Made by a program: the position numbers and the translations under genes
Shown: piece after piece, positions 1 through 10,545 of the stretch
Layout: each line of letters opens with the position of its first letter
How positions within the stretch are numbered: position 1 is the first letter of the stretch
Assembly (NCBI RefSeq): GCF_937123705.1
Contig: NZ_CAKZKO010000138.1
Span: 186,001 to 250,000 of the forward strand
Reading direction: 5' to 3'
Length of the DNA: 64,000 nt
Source: an uncultured Paraglaciecola sp.
Lineage (GTDB): Bacteria; Pseudomonadota; Gammaproteobacteria; Enterobacterales; Alteromonadaceae
Notes under the pieces: model-generated
What the model saw: the letters and a program-made list of their open reading frames with translations, nothing else
Databases searched by the model: none
What the model was told of the DNA's origin: nothing

Positions 1-784
1 TATTAGCATCATATTGGCCGTCTTGAAAACTGATCACTTCTTGGCTGCCCATTTCTAATGTAAAGGCTTCAACCCCAAAATCGATTGGCTGTTGGCGCTT
101 ACTGGTAACTAAATCTGTTAATAACCACCATGGACAAAACATGGCTTCATCCAAAGCACCCGAAAACACATTTGGCATAAAAATCACATGGGGGATATTA
201 AATAAACGCGCAGAATCCTTAACATATTCAGGCACATATATATGCCGCGTTGACACGGGGCCGTTATGTAAGTCCAACACATAATCGGCATCAAAGGCTA
301 ATTGCTGCAACTTTAAATTAAGGTGTTGGGCTAGACCCATTCCCCAAACTGCATCTAACCGAGCTTGTAACTGCTGCTGCATTTCTTGGCGAAATCGGGA
401 TTTGATAGACTGAGTTGTTTCATTATCATTCACACTATGCGCAAATTCATGAATAAAAGCCTCGTCATAGAAATACCCACGATTCCAATTAGTACCGTTA
501 ACAGGGTCAAAACGCCCTAAGGTATATTCGCCGGCTTTTATATTTGTTCCCACAGGGTTGCAGTTAGGTACCAACAACACTTCACCACAGATTGGATGCG
601 TTTTAAGCCATTGAATAAGCTGATAAATAACCACATTGCCTTGTACTTCTGCGCCGTGAATTGAACTCTGAATATAAACTTTAGGCCCAGGTTTTTCACC
701 CACAAACCGATACAAAGGCACATTCATGTTGCGACCTGAAGCATTCTGCGCCACCACTAAGTGCTCTTTGAGTAGCTTATTCAT
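1..784 (-). CDS. M14-type succinylglutamate desuccinylase/aspartoacylase family protein (3' end beyond window)
   Basis: The reading frame opens at the ATG at 782-784 and runs off the left edge, so about 261 residues are seen and the C-terminus is missing. Residues 43-46 read HGAE in the context SIHGAEVQGN, the first zinc-ligand pair (His, Glu) of the M14 carboxypeptidase/AstE-AspA fold. A later VLDLHNGP supplies the third His. Family members remove acyl or amino-acid groups in a zinc-dependent reaction; the substrate cannot be told from sequence. It lies 17 bp downstream of the EAL-HDOD gene on the same strand, so the two may be co-transcribed. No good ribosome binding site is visible before the ATG. 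Confidence 0.8.
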   Translation of the reverse strand, partial: MNKLLKEHLVVAQNASGRNMNVPLYRFVGEKPGPKVYIQSSIHGAEVQGNVVIYQLIQWLKTHPICGEVLLVPNCNPVGTNIKAGEYTLGRFDPVNGTNWNRGYFYDEAFIHEFAHSVNDNETTQSIKSRFRQEMQQQLQARLDAVWGMGLAQHLNLKLQQLAFDADYVLDLHNGPVSTRHIYVPEYVKDSARLFNIPHVIFMPNVFSGALDEAMFCPWWLLTDLVTSKRQQPIDFGVEAFTLEMGSQEVISFQDGQYDAN

Positions 785-801
785 GAAATCGTCTTGGAAG
801 G

Positions 802-2043
802 TTAGGCTTTTGATTCTGGAAAATGTGGAGAAATAGACCTGCGAACGCCATTCCCCCAGAGAATAGCTTCGTTGAACAGGCTGTGTAGCAATTTTTGATC
901 TATTTCTAATACCTTGGCCATTCTAATGACTTTCAACCAATTACCACTTTCGAAAGCTTTAACCAACATTAAATACATAGATAACTCGTTTTGACCACCG
1001 CACAACGCCTCTTTTACCTCATCAACTAATGGCATTTTTTCTACCAAGGTTTCCATCTTTTGATCAAGTAAAGCATCTAACATCGAAAACAATCCCACCA
1101 AAAATGCGGTAGGTGGATTACTGCCAATATTTTTTTCGGTCCCCACAAGATCACAAAACTTTCCTCTAACTAAGGATAAGTGTAATAGTTCTAAAGGTTT
1201 ATTATCAGATAGGTTAGCTAAGGCCAGCAACGCTATGAATTTCTTGATTTCTACTTCGCCCATATAATTGAGGGCATGACGCAGAGACGTTATCTTGTAA
1301 CGTTTGTTAATAGTGGGATTGTTGATAAACCGCAGTAGCATGTAAGACAAGCCTACATCGTGTTCTATTACGTTATTAATACTCTCTAAGTCAAAAGATT
1401 CGCTAGAACTTGCCCCCATTAATTCAACTAAAGCTAACTTAGAAGTGGGTAGGTTTTCGTTTTCTACAGCTTCTGGCTTAGCGAAGAAATAGCCTTGAAA
1501 ATAGTCAAACCCCATATCCTTAAAAACACTGAAATTTTCTTGAGAGTCAACTTTATCTGCAATCAATTGCACATTAGCGTCCATCAACCAACGCACATTT
1601 TTTGTTAAAAAATCTAGGTTTTCATGATTTGAGTTTACTTTAAGCATATCAACATAAGGCAAAAATTCAGTTAAGCTTGGCTTTAGCGTGTTGTCTTCTA
1701 AAGCAATTTTGTAACCCATCTTTTTTACATGCTTACACATATCTATTAGGTCACTGTTGCCACTTTGATTTACTGCCAACTCCACAACAACACTTTCAGG
1801 ATCAAGAGAAGAAGGTAAGCCGTTCATGAGGGTTTCGGGCTGAAAACTAATAAATGATTTTTTATTGCAAGAGATGTCATCCAAACCTAGCGTTTGATAA
1901 TTCTTGGCAATAAGTTTGGTCGTTGCCTCATCCCTTGCTACGCTTGGGAAGCAGTTATTTTTTCCATCTCTAAAAGATAGTTCATAGGCAAAAACTTCTT
2001 TATTGATATCTAATATTGGTTGGCGAGCAATAAAAGCAAACAT
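802..2043 (-). CDS. EAL-HDOD signalling protein (YuxH type)
   Basis: About 413 residues. The N-terminal half (to about residue 200) is a degenerate EAL domain: it starts with the typical FIARQPILD, but the EAL position reads VELAVN, and the catalytic metal ligands of true c-di-GMP phosphodiesterases are not evident. The C-terminal half (about 200-400) is an HDOD domain (ALVELMGA, then ALNYMGEVEIKKFIALLAL). Such proteins are usually non-catalytic regulators in motility or c-di-GMP networks; that role is inferred from the family. I chose the ATG at 2041-2043 because AGGA lies five bases upstream; another ATG two codons earlier is too close to that site. Confidence 0.85.
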   Translation of the reverse strand: MFAFIARQPILDINKEVFAYELSFRDGKNNCFPSVARDEATTKLIAKNYQTLGLDDISCNKKSFISFQPETLMNGLPSSLDPESVVVELAVNQSGNSDLIDMCKHVKKMGYKIALEDNTLKPSLTEFLPYVDMLKVNSNHENLDFLTKNVRWLMDANVQLIADKVDSQENFSVFKDMGFDYFQGYFFAKPEAVENENLPTSKLALVELMGASSSESFDLESINNVIEHDVGLSYMLLRFINNPTINKRYKITSLRHALNYMGEVEIKKFIALLALANLSDNKPLELLHLSLVRGKFCDLVGTEKNIGSNPPTAFLVGLFSMLDALLDQKMETLVEKMPLVDEVKEALCGGQNELSMYLMLVKAFESGNWLKVIRMAKVLEIDQKLLHSLFNEAILWGNGVRRSISPHFPESKA

Positions 2044-2425
2044 ATACATCCTGTCTAAGTTTTCATTGTTGGTGATCCGCTAATCTAGTGCCAAACCACC
2101 TTAGTTGAATCACATAGTATAAAAAAAAAACACATGAGTACATCGCTCATTACATATAGAGTTTTTGCTCAATAACCTAAGTTGTAAATGACTGCAAAGC
2201 AATGAGCCACCTAGTCATTCACTATTTAAATTAAAATGATCTATTTCACTCCTTATAGCTTGAAATAATTTTATTTATCCCAATGTCTGTTAGGTTGGAA
2301 TTTTTGTAAAAGTTAACTGTCTACTAAATAAGGGCAGATACTCCCAACTTTTTTGATTGAATTAAGGTCGCAGAGCAGTTTTATTTTTGCTAGAATCGCG
2401 AGCCACAGTGTTATACGAGGTAACT
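2044..2425. promoter_or_regulatory. rpoH / EAL-HDOD divergent intergenic region with an extended -10 promoter for rpoH
   Basis: This stretch of about 380 bases has no gene. Facing rpoH, TGC-TAGAAT at 2388-2396 fits an extended -10 sigma70 element, with no clear -35. Transcription would start near 2403, which rules out the upstream alternative rpoH start at 2387. An A-run near 2121-2130 is the only other noticeable feature. No RNA gene or long repeat is visible. Confidence 0.45.
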
Positions 2426-3280
2426 ATGAGTACAGATTTACGCGCATTGACATTAACCGTCCCACAGACAGGCAGCATCGAAACTTACGTTCAAGCAGTA
2501 AGTAGTATTGATATGCTGACCGCCGAGGACGAGCGTGGGTTAGCTGAACGCCTACAAGAAGATGGTGATTTACAAGCTGCAAGAAAGCTTATTATGTCTC
2601 ATCTGCGCTTTGTGGTGCATATTGCAAAATCCTATTCTGGTTATGGTTTACCTCAAGCTGATTTGATTCAAGAAGGCAACATTGGCTTAATGAAAGCAGT
2701 TAAACGCTTCGATCCTACAGTTGGGGTGCGTTTGGTTTCTTTTGCTGTTCACTGGATAAAAGCCGAAATACACGAGTTTGTATTAAAGAACTGGCGGATA
2801 GTTAAGGTAGCAACCACTAAAGCTCAGCGTAAATTATTTTTCAATCTTCGTAAAAATAAAAAGCGTCTTGGCTGGTTTACTCATGCTGAGGTTCAAAAAG
2901 TAGCAGAAGACTTGGGCGTAAGCACTAAAGAAGTACTGCAAATGGAAGCGCGTATGAGCAGTCACGATCAAGCTTTCGATTTGTCTGCTGATGATGACGA
3001 AAGCGGTAGCTTTGCACCAGTACAATTTCTCGAAGATAAAACCACTGATGTAGAATCTGAAGTGATTAACGCGGACTGGGATTCTAATGCTTCTGGTAGA
3101 TTATACGCGGCAATTAAAACACTTGACGACCGTAGTCAGCACATCATCCAAACTCGATGGTTGTCTGATGATAAAACGACTTTGCAAGATTTAGCCGATA
3201 AATATCAAGTGTCTGCAGAGCGTGTTCGTCAAATCGAAAAGAATGCCATGAAAAAACTTCAGGGTGCTATGGCGGCTTAA
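2426..3280 (+). CDS. rpoH: RNA polymerase heat-shock sigma factor sigma32
   Basis: 284 residues from the ATG at 2426, the same length as E. coli RpoH and with an ACGAGG ribosome binding site at 2415-2420. It directs core RNA polymerase to heat-shock promoters. Region 2 is seen around residues 55-125 ([19 protein letters not shown], then [11 protein letters not shown]). The RpoH box lies at 133-143 ([11 protein letters not shown]), a region diagnostic for sigma32 and involved in core binding and turnover. Region 4.2 ends the protein ([17 protein letters not shown]). A rho-independent terminator follows 30 bp downstream, so it is monocistronic. Confidence 0.97.
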   Translation: MSTDLRALTLTVPQTGSIETYVQAVSSIDMLTAEDERGLAERLQEDGDLQAARKLIMSHLRFVVHIAKSYSGYGLPQADLIQEGNIGLMKAVKRFDPTVGVRLVSFAVHWIKAEIHEFVLKNWRIVKVATTKAQRKLFFNLRKNKKRLGWFTHAEVQKVAEDLGVSTKEVLQMEARMSSHDQAFDLSADDDESGSFAPVQFLEDKTTDVESEVINADWDSNASGRLYAAIKTLDDRSQHIIQTRWLSDDKTTLQDLADKYQVSAERVRQIEKNAMKKLQGAMAA

Positions 3281-3309
3281 CGCCATATTAGTTACTCGCC
3301 ATTAATCTC

Positions 3310-3336
3310 AAAAAAGCGCGTATCTCGCGCTTTTTT
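3310..3336. terminator. Bidirectional rho-independent terminator, rpoH / GNAT-thioesterase gene
   Basis: Perfect 11-bp arms (AAAAAAGCGCG and CGCGCTTTTTT) flank a 5-base loop. The A/T tracts sit on both sides, so it can end rpoH on the plus strand and the convergent gene on the minus strand. Confidence 0.9.
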
Positions 3337-3352
3337 ATTGCCTAAAATTAAT

Positions 3353-4267
3353 TCAAGATTCAAGCTCATCGTGCGGCGGCAATACCCAAAACACCCCTGA
3401 AAATTCCGCAACTGCATTGTCGCCATCCAAAATAGCAACATTTAGATTAATTTTGCATTTTTTATTGTTACTCAAAGGCTCAAGTTTGCCCGTCAGTGAT
3501 TCGATATTACATAATGCTCGAGGCTGCATGGTGATAGGTTTATGGTAATGGATATTGCCATCACCTAATACAATTTCGCCATTTAATCCTTTCTCTTTAA
3601 GTTGTAAAAATATCATCCCCCAACCAGTTAGTGTAGCCAGCGAAAAGATGCTGCCCGCAAACATAGTGCCATGAAGATTAATGTTTTTATTTAGTGAGGC
3701 TCGGGTTTCAAATGTACGACCGGTATATTGGTGCAATTTGATCCCCATCTGTTCACTAATGGGGATCGTATCGTGCCATGTGTCTTGCAATAACTTGCAC
3801 CACTTGGGGTGAATCATAATACTATTGGGGTCAACCAAGCGTTTTACCATGGGACTTCTTTGTTGCTCGCCCATCTCATTTGTGACTTCACTTTGCAGAT
3901 CAAATCCCATACTTTGAAAAAAGCCAATCGCTAACTGTGTGCTATTGGTTACTATACGCTCGGCGCCTTCTGAGCGAGCGACGGATTCCAGAGCTGACAC
4001 TAACATCCGCGCTAGTCCTTTGTTTTGCACAGACTTATCTACGGCTACATGTCGCACTTGCGCTTCTTCAGATGAATTCATATGCATACGACCTACAGCA
4101 ACAACATTACCAGCAGTATCACGGATCATCCTATGTTGACTGACTTGCTCGTATTCATCTTTTTCAGATCCTAAAGGATACTTCCACGGTTCACGTAACA
4201 TTTTCCAACGAAACGTAAAATAGTCCTCAAAATCTTGTTCACTAGTAGGGATATCAATTTTATACAT
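3353..4267 (-). CDS. GNAT acetyltransferase fused to a hotdog thioesterase-like domain (YiiD family)
   Basis: 304 residues. The first 140 or so form a GNAT domain (AVGRMHMN, then VRHVAVDKSVQNKGLARMLV, the acetyl-CoA binding segment). The remainder is a YiiD C-terminal hotdog domain (NLHGTMFAGSIFSLATLTGWG). The two-domain layout equals E. coli YiiD, which has been linked in the literature to starting fatty acid synthesis through malonyl-ACP decarboxylation (MadA/FabY naming); I rely on memory for that and do not assign the symbol. It is monocistronic, convergent with rpoH, and 93 bp from the start of nothing else on its strand. Confidence 0.85.
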   Translation of the reverse strand: MYKIDIPTSEQDFEDYFTFRWKMLREPWKYPLGSEKDEYEQVSQHRMIRDTAGNVVAVGRMHMNSSEEAQVRHVAVDKSVQNKGLARMLVSALESVARSEGAERIVTNSTQLAIGFFQSMGFDLQSEVTNEMGEQQRSPMVKRLVDPNSIMIHPKWCKLLQDTWHDTIPISEQMGIKLHQYTGRTFETRASLNKNINLHGTMFAGSIFSLATLTGWGMIFLQLKEKGLNGEIVLGDGNIHYHKPITMQPRALCNIESLTGKLEPLSNNKKCKINLNVAILDGDNAVAEFSGVFWVLPPHDELES

Positions 4268-4360
4268 TTAATAAAGGGTTCCTATACTTCCCAACACACC
4301 GAATATAAAGCAATCTAAACGCAGTTAACCATTAAAACGTATAATGCCAAAGTCAGCAAA

Positions 4361-4798
4361 CTATACTTGAAGTTGAAAAGTGACAGGTCCGTCATTTATC
4401 AAAGAAACCTGCATATCAGCCCCAAACTCTCCGCTCTCACACCGCATACCATTTTGATGGCAACACTCCATGAAATATTGGTAGAGCTGCTCGCCTAATT
4501 TTGGCGATGCGCCAGCAGAAAAACTGGGGCGGTTACCACTTTGTGTATTTGCCACTAAGGTAAATTGTGACACTACCAGCAGTTCACCTTGTACTTGTTG
4601 GACATTGAGATTCATTTTACTTTGTTGGTCGGCGAATATTCGATAATTCATTACCTTTTGAGCCAGTTTCTTCGCTTTTGCCTGATCATCATTTTTTTCA
4701 ACTCCAAGTAAAATCAATATCCCATGATTGATCTCCCCAACAATTTTGCCGTCAACCTCTACTTTTGCCTGTTTGACTCTTTGGATAAGGGCAATCAT
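4361..4798 (-). CDS. dtd: D-aminoacyl-tRNA deacylase
   Basis: 145 residues from the ATG at 4796-4798. DTD hydrolyses D-aminoacyl-tRNA (and glycyl-tRNA-Ala) in the cytoplasm, a proofreading step for translation. Both signature motifs are intact: SQFTL at 77-81 and NDGPVT at 135-140. The start codon overlaps the stop of the upstream peptidase gene as ATGA, so translation is probably coupled. A longer version beginning five codons earlier would run into the peptidase gene and is unlikely, since the family begins MIALIQRV. Confidence 0.95.
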   Translation of the reverse strand: MIALIQRVKQAKVEVDGKIVGEINHGILILLGVEKNDDQAKAKKLAQKVMNYRIFADQQSKMNLNVQQVQGELLVVSQFTLVANTQSGNRPSFSAGASPKLGEQLYQYFMECCHQNGMRCESGEFGADMQVSLINDGPVTFQLQV

Positions 4799-5763
4799 GG
4801 CTGTTCTAGCCAAAATTTGGCCATAGCTTGGCTAGCTGAACATAGGGCTTGGGTAATACGTTTCTCGCTAGCGCTATGACCTGATTCTGGCACTATGCTG
4901 AGTTGACTATTTTGCCAGTTTTGGCTTAGTGAGTACGCGGCTTCAATCTTACATACACAATCGTAACGGCCATGGATAATACTCACTGGTAAATGTTGAA
5001 TTTTATGAATATTTTGCAAAATGTAGTTTTCGGGAATAAAGCAAAGATGTTTGATGTAATGACACTCCAATATGGCCAAACTAATAGCGCGATGAACATC
5101 TGAAACCAACTCAGCTTCATCAAACTGGCAATGTAAACGGCTTATCCTCGCCTCCCACAAACACCAAGCTTTAACTGCCGCCATTTTTTGTAATTCATTG
5201 TCGCTTTTGAATATTCGATAATATGCATCAACAACTGAAATATCGTCTATGGAACCTTCAATTGGCTGTAAGAAGTCTTGATAATATTCAGGAAACAACT
5301 GCGCAGCCCCACCCGATGCTTCCAAAAACCACCTATAATCTTGCTCTCTTGCAAGAAAGATCCCCCTTAGAATAAGGCCAATCACACTCTCTGGTTGTCG
5401 AATTGCCACCAGCAAAGCCAAAGTTGAACCCCAAGAACCACCGAATAACACCCACTTGTCGATATTAAGGTATTTATGAATTCGCAGTACATCTTCAACA
5501 AGGGCATCACTGTTATTGTCTTCAAGTTCACCAAAAGGTATGGATTTACCGCACCCTCTTTGATCGAAGCCAATTATCCAATATTTATCTGGGTCGAAAA
5601 AGCGACGATAATCCTTGCCTATTCCCGCCCCAGGCCCACCATGTAAATAAAGAACAGGAATACCTTTAGGGTTTCCTGTTTGCTCTAAATATATTGAATG
5701 TCCATCCGTTACCTCCAACATCTCTGACTTGAAGGAGTGGATCTCAGGGAAGAGTTGAGTCAT
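4795..5763 (-). CDS. pip: Prolyl aminopeptidase (proline iminopeptidase, S33 family)
   Basis: 322 residues. An alpha/beta hydrolase that removes N-terminal proline from peptides. The oxyanion loop HGGPGAG is at 41-47, and the nucleophile Ser110 sits in GGSWGS. The Asp (HGRYDCV) and His (SGHSASEK) of the triad are visible near the C-terminus. The length matches the family (about 310-320). Its stop codon overlaps the dtd start by four bases, so the pair forms a two-gene operon. Confidence 0.93.
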   Translation of the reverse strand: MTQLFPEIHSFKSEMLEVTDGHSIYLEQTGNPKGIPVLYLHGGPGAGIGKDYRRFFDPDKYWIIGFDQRGCGKSIPFGELEDNNSDALVEDVLRIHKYLNIDKWVLFGGSWGSTLALLVAIRQPESVIGLILRGIFLAREQDYRWFLEASGGAAQLFPEYYQDFLQPIEGSIDDISVVDAYYRIFKSDNELQKMAAVKAWCLWEARISRLHCQFDEAELVSDVHRAISLAILECHYIKHLCFIPENYILQNIHKIQHLPVSIIHGRYDCVCKIEAAYSLSQNWQNSQLSIVPESGHSASEKRITQALCSASQAMAKFWLEQP

Positions 5764-5856
5764 ATGAATTTACATATCCTATTTGTTTATTTCTCAGTAA
5801 TGCTTTAATTTATTACTAACATACCTAAAAATTAATTTATTAAACGGAGACAAAAT

Positions 5857-6084
5857 ATGTCAGAACAAGGTTCAGGTGGCAATGTATTAGCTGCCATATG
5901 CAGTTTTTTTATTCCTGGTTTAGGTCAACTAGTTCAAGGTCGAATTTTAGCTGCCCTTATATTTTTTGTGTTGGTGAGCGTTAACTATGCGCTGGCTGCT
6001 ACGGGGATTTTATTTTTTATGGCCGTATTTGGCTTTATCTTTCAAATTTGGGCAATCATTGATGCCGCTCGATATAAAGGTTAA
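5857..6084 (+). CDS. Small membrane protein, TM2-like
   Basis: 75 residues with an ACGGAG ribosome binding site seven bases upstream. The pattern of a Gly/Pro-rich turn (FIPGLGQLVQGR) followed by two hydrophobic helices and a polar WAIIDAARYK end resembles TM2-domain and related small membrane proteins. No function is known to me. The gene is two bases ahead of the DUF2959 lipoprotein gene, so the two are almost certainly one transcript. Confidence 0.75.
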   Translation: MSEQGSGGNVLAAICSFFIPGLGQLVQGRILAALIFFVLVSVNYALAATGILFFMAVFGFIFQIWAIIDAARYKG

Positions 6085-6086
6085 AC

Positions 6087-6725
6087 ATGAAAAAGTTGAT
6101 CTTGCTAACAACCATTATTTTTTTTACTGCATGCCAAAGTGCTTATTATGCCGCATGGGAAAAAGTGGGGGTTGAAAAACGAGACATTTTAGTCGACCGA
6201 GTAGAGGACGCAAAAGACTCTCAAGAAGAAGCACAGCAACAATTTAGTTCGGCTTTAGAAGAGTTTAGCACCTTAATAAACTTTGATGGCGGTGAATTAC
6301 AAGAGGTGTATGAGCAGCTCAAAGATCAATTTGAGGCAAGTGTCGATTCAGCTGACATGGTCACTACGCGCATTGATAAAGTAGAAAGTGTGGCCGAAGC
6401 ATTGTTTGACGAATGGCAACAAGAATTAGAAAAATACAGCAATGCGACACTGAAGCGAGATAGCCTTCGCAAACTAAAAGACACCCAAAGACGATATAAG
6501 TCATTAGTGAGTGCCATGCGTAAAGCAGAGAGCAAAATGCCTCCTGTTTTGTCTGCTTTAGAAGATAATGTGCTATATCTAAAACACAACCTAAATGCCA
6601 GTGCCATAGGGGCTTTGCAGGGAGAATTTAACGGTATAAAAAGAGAAATTAATCAGCTTGTTTCAGAAATGAATAAAGCCATTGCTGAATCAAATAGCTT
6701 TATCACAAGTATGCAAAGCCAATAG
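6087..6725 (+). CDS. DUF2959 family lipoprotein
   Basis: 212 residues. A lipoprotein signal peptide ends at the lipobox FTAC (Cys16). The mature part is alpha-helical and rich in Glu, Lys and Gln, with heptad-like segments (about 45-130 and 170-210) suggesting coiled coils. It matches the DUF2959 pattern (AYYAAWEKVGVEKRDILVDR). Function unknown. It follows the small membrane protein gene by two bases. Confidence 0.85.
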   Translation: MKKLILLTTIIFFTACQSAYYAAWEKVGVEKRDILVDRVEDAKDSQEEAQQQFSSALEEFSTLINFDGGELQEVYEQLKDQFEASVDSADMVTTRIDKVESVAEALFDEWQQELEKYSNATLKRDSLRKLKDTQRRYKSLVSAMRKAESKMPPVLSALEDNVLYLKHNLNASAIGALQGEFNGIKREINQLVSEMNKAIAESNSFITSMQSQ

Positions 6726-6743
6726 TTACCCTTAATATCAAAA

Positions 6744-7643
6744 TTATGATGACGGACTCAGTTCGTCATCATCTTCAGTAAAGGTTTCTTCTGGCTCATC
6801 ATGTAAAAACACCTCTAGTACATGAGTCACCTCTGCCCCTACTAATACCACCACCCAAGATAAATAAATCCATACAAACAGAATAGGGATTACCGCTAAG
6901 GCACCATAAATAAGCTGGTAAGATGGAAAACTGGTCACATATAAAGCAAAGGCCTTTTTACTAGCTTCAAATAAAATTGCTGCCACTAAAGCACCAAAGG
7001 CTGCATGTTTGGGATCGATTTTTTTATTCGGAACCAACATGTAAATAAGAAAAAAGGCAATAATTGACGTGATATAAGGTAATGCTTTAAGTAACACTGT
7101 GCTCAAACCTGGAGTATATTCTTTAGCGTAATTCGCCAAACCAATCACATATGAACTAATAGCCACACTTGAGCCCATCAAAAGTGGCCCTAAGGTTAAC
7201 ACCATCCAATATATAGCAAATGTAAAAATAAGAGGACGCTCATTTTTAGATTGCCAAATGCTATTTAGGGTCTTATCAATGTTCGATATCAACAGTAAAG
7301 CGACCACCACCAAAGATAATATACCAATTACTCCCATCCCAGAGGCATTGCCAACAAACTCTGTCATATAGGTCTGTAATTGGTCACCGGCTGCAGGCAC
7401 AAAGCTAGTAAAAACCAGTGCTTCTAAATCAGCCCTTATTTGAGCAAAAGCAGGAAATGCCGACAAAAAGGTAAATACCACCATAATAAATGGTACCAGT
7501 GATAACAAAGACACATAGGCTAGGTGTCCTGCTGATACAGTTATTTTATCTTGCTTACAATGCCTCAAAAGCAATAAGAAAAAAACTTTCACTACTTTTA
7601 AAGCTTGCTGTACGCTAGTGACTTGGAAAGAAGGGGACTGCAT
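6744..7643 (-). CDS. YihY/BrkB family inner-membrane protein
   Basis: 299 residues with about six transmembrane helices. The family signature is seen at VSAGHLAYVSLLSLVPFIMV near residue 40 and in WIYLSWVVVLVGAEV near the end, followed by an acidic cytoplasmic tail (ETFTEDDDELSPSS). Once mis-named RNase BN; its actual role is not settled. It lies 37 bp downstream of metF on the same strand, though a functional link is not apparent. Confidence 0.9.
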   Translation of the reverse strand: MQSPSFQVTSVQQALKVVKVFFLLLLRHCKQDKITVSAGHLAYVSLLSLVPFIMVVFTFLSAFPAFAQIRADLEALVFTSFVPAAGDQLQTYMTEFVGNASGMGVIGILSLVVVALLLISNIDKTLNSIWQSKNERPLIFTFAIYWMVLTLGPLLMGSSVAISSYVIGLANYAKEYTPGLSTVLLKALPYITSIIAFFLIYMLVPNKKIDPKHAAFGALVAAILFEASKKAFALYVTSFPSYQLIYGALAVIPILFVWIYLSWVVVLVGAEVTHVLEVFLHDEPEETFTEDDDELSPSS

Positions 7644-7680
7644 TAATATCTCATCGCTTAGTTTTTCAACTTAATTATCT

Positions 7681-8568
<888 letters not shown>

Positions 8569-8587
8569 TTACTCCAAATTATAGTTT

Positions 8588-8639
8588 AGCCGTTTAGACG
8601 TCTAAACTATAATTTGTAGGTTAAGACGTCAAGGTGTTT
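8588..8639. promoter_or_regulatory. MetJ operator (met boxes) between metF and metJ
   Basis: A perfect met box AGACGTCT is at 8596-8603, inside a 16-bp palindrome (8592-8607). Its left neighbour AGCCGTTT (8588-8595) matches six of eight positions. A second near-perfect box, AGACGTCA, is at 8624-8631, 28 bp away. MetJ binds tandem 8-bp boxes cooperatively. The position 23-74 bp upstream of metF fits an operator that could also serve metJ autoregulation. Confidence 0.85.
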
Positions 8640-8733
8640 ATTCCACTCTAGAGCAGTATTAGCAGTCTATCATTGACCTTTTGCAGGTAATGTTTAGAAT
8701 TTCAGTGCATAAGTAAGATAAAAGATTATAAGA

Positions 8734-9063
8734 ATGGCAAATTTGACAAAATGGAATGGTGAATACATTCACCCGTACGCAGAACATGGTAAAAAAAGTG
8801 AGATGGTGAAAAAAGTCACTGTGTCTATCCCTCTCAAAGTTTTAAAGGTACTCACTGACGAACGCACCCGTCGCCAAGTAAATAATTTACGTCACGCAAC
8901 TAACTCAGAGTTACTGTGTGAAGCCTTTCTTCATGCCTTCACTGGGCAACCTTTACCCGACGATGAAGATTTAGAAAAAGACAACACCCAGCTTATCCCT
9001 AAAGAAGCGCAAAAATTGATGCAAGAAATGGGAATAGTGTTAGAAACGGAAGAAGAGGAATAA
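8734..9063 (+). CDS. metJ: Methionine regulon repressor MetJ
   Basis: 109 residues (E. coli 105). A ribbon-helix-helix repressor using S-adenosylmethionine as corepressor. The DNA-contacting strand KKVTVSIP is near residues 26-33. The following segment ([20 protein letters not shown]) is essentially that of enterobacterial MetJ. It is divergent from metF with met boxes between them, and closed by its own terminator. Confidence 0.98.
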   Translation: MANLTKWNGEYIHPYAEHGKKSEMVKKVTVSIPLKVLKVLTDERTRRQVNNLRHATNSELLCEAFLHAFTGQPLPDDEDLEKDNTQLIPKEAQKLMQEMGIVLETEEEE

Positions 9064-9071
9064 CAATAAGT

Positions 9072-9106
9072 AAAATGGCTTAAATAAAGTTTAAGCCATT
9101 TTTTTT
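9072..9106 (+). terminator. Rho-independent terminator after metJ
   Basis: Arms of 13 bases (9072-9084 and 9090-9102) with a 5-base loop are followed by a run of T. The A-rich left side lets it also work for the convergent glutathione transferase gene. Confidence 0.9.
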
Positions 9107-9141
9107 GGGGGAACCAAGCGCTCTACAAAATTAGGCTGGCC

Positions 9142-9822
9142 CTAAACATAATCGTATTTCCCGCCTTTTTCTAAAGCCGCTTGGTAGGCTGGTCTGGCGT
9201 GGATAGTTTCTACAAATTTAGTGATATTTGGAAATTCTTGAGTTGTTCCTCGCGCCACAGCCGCTTCAAGTGGAAAGCTCATTTGTATATCAGCACCTGA
9301 CAACTCATCGCCAGCAAACCACTTATTATGGCTTAAATGGCTTTCTATATAATCCATATTCTTGGCGATAATCGGCCCATAATAGGACGCCATCAATTGA
9401 TCAACAATCTTGTTAGCGATCATTTTAACAAAAAACGGTTTGGCGCTGACTCTGACTTTATCCAATACCAGTTTAGCCACAAATGGCGGCATCAGTGTCC
9501 CTTCGGCAAAGTGCAACCAATACGTATATTGCCGGTGCTCTTCCGTTCCGCGCTCAGGGTCCCTAAGCTGATTGTCTTTTTTATCGTTTAAGTAAGTGCC
9601 TATTAAATACTCAATGATGGCGCCTGATTCTGCCACTGTCACCTCCCCATCGGTAATGATGGGAGATTTGCCTAGTGGGTGAATCAGCGTCAAAGTATTA
9701 GGCGCTAGATTGGTTACGCTATCTCTTTGATAAGGCTTCACTTGGTACTCTAGATTAAGTTCTTCGAGTAACCATAAGATACGTTGTGAACGTGAGTTAT
9801 TTAAATGGTGAAGTACAATCAT
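9142..9822 (-). CDS. Glutathione S-transferase family protein
   Basis: 226 residues. The N-terminal thioredoxin-like domain has the Ser of the NNSRSQRILWLLEEL segment and the cis-Pro/ESGAIIEYL glutathione-binding motif. The C-terminal half is all-helical. The ATG at 9820-9822 has AAGG five bases upstream; the TTG one codon earlier is less likely. The electrophilic substrate cannot be predicted. Convergent with metJ. Confidence 0.92.
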   Translation of the reverse strand: MIVLHHLNNSRSQRILWLLEELNLEYQVKPYQRDSVTNLAPNTLTLIHPLGKSPIITDGEVTVAESGAIIEYLIGTYLNDKKDNQLRDPERGTEEHRQYTYWLHFAEGTLMPPFVAKLVLDKVRVSAKPFFVKMIANKIVDQLMASYYGPIIAKNMDYIESHLSHNKWFAGDELSGADIQMSFPLEAAVARGTTQEFPNITKFVETIHARPAYQAALEKGGKYDYV

Positions 9823-9918
9823 CAAACCTTCCTTAATTAGTTACGTGCATCGGCTTATGGATCTTGTCCCAAGCCATTAGTTTTGAATTTCTGAGTTTCC
9901 CTAGCTTTTAACAAGGGC

Positions 9919-10500
9919 CTAGGGTCTTAAACCCACTTTTTCACCTATAGCAATAACTTGTTGCATTATATATTGCCACAATTGCGGATTGGCTTTTTCA
10001 ATCGCGGAATTTTTAGACAAAATCTGACTCACTGCAACATCATGCTCAAGCCAACTTTGGCAGCCATTGTGCAGGTTTTGAATCACTGGCATAAGCCTGT
10101 CGATTGCTTTAGCAAACTGTGCCTCTGAGGTTTGAGCATGTTCAAACTCAATCCACAACTGTAAATAGCTCTGTGCTTGCTTGTCGGGCAAAATAGCAAA
10201 AATTCTTTGGGCCGCCGCCAGCTCATTTTCATAGTCATCGTGACTGGCATCGTATGCAAACTTATCACCTGTATCGATTTCAACAATGTCATGTAATAGC
10301 AACATAGTCACCACTTTGAGCGGATCGGGCGTTTGTTCGGCATAAGGCAACAACGTTAATGCCAACAAAGCAATTTGCCAGCTATGTTCTGCGCTATTTT
10401 CGTAACGGGACAAACCTACAGGTTTGATCTTACGTTCAACTTTTTTTAGCTTTTCAATTTCAACTATAAACTGAGTGATAGCTTGAAAATTTTCAGTCAT
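9919..10500 (-). CDS. HD-domain phosphohydrolase (HDDC2/YfbR-like)
   Basis: 193 residues with a complete HD metal site: His39 (SAEHSW), His70-Asp71 (LLLHDIVE) and Asp134 (AIDRLMP). Related proteins such as YfbR are 5'-deoxynucleotidases, so a nucleotide-monophosphate substrate is plausible but unproven. It lies 45 bp downstream of the cytochrome c gene on the same strand. Confidence 0.88.
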   Translation of the reverse strand: MTENFQAITQFIVEIEKLKKVERKIKPVGLSRYENSAEHSWQIALLALTLLPYAEQTPDPLKVVTMLLLHDIVEIDTGDKFAYDASHDDYENELAAAQRIFAILPDKQAQSYLQLWIEFEHAQTSEAQFAKAIDRLMPVIQNLHNGCQSWLEHDVAVSQILSKNSAIEKANPQLWQYIMQQVIAIGEKVGLRP

Positions 10501-10545
10501 ATAATACTCGTTGTATGAAAAGTAAAACCTAGGATAACTGGCATA

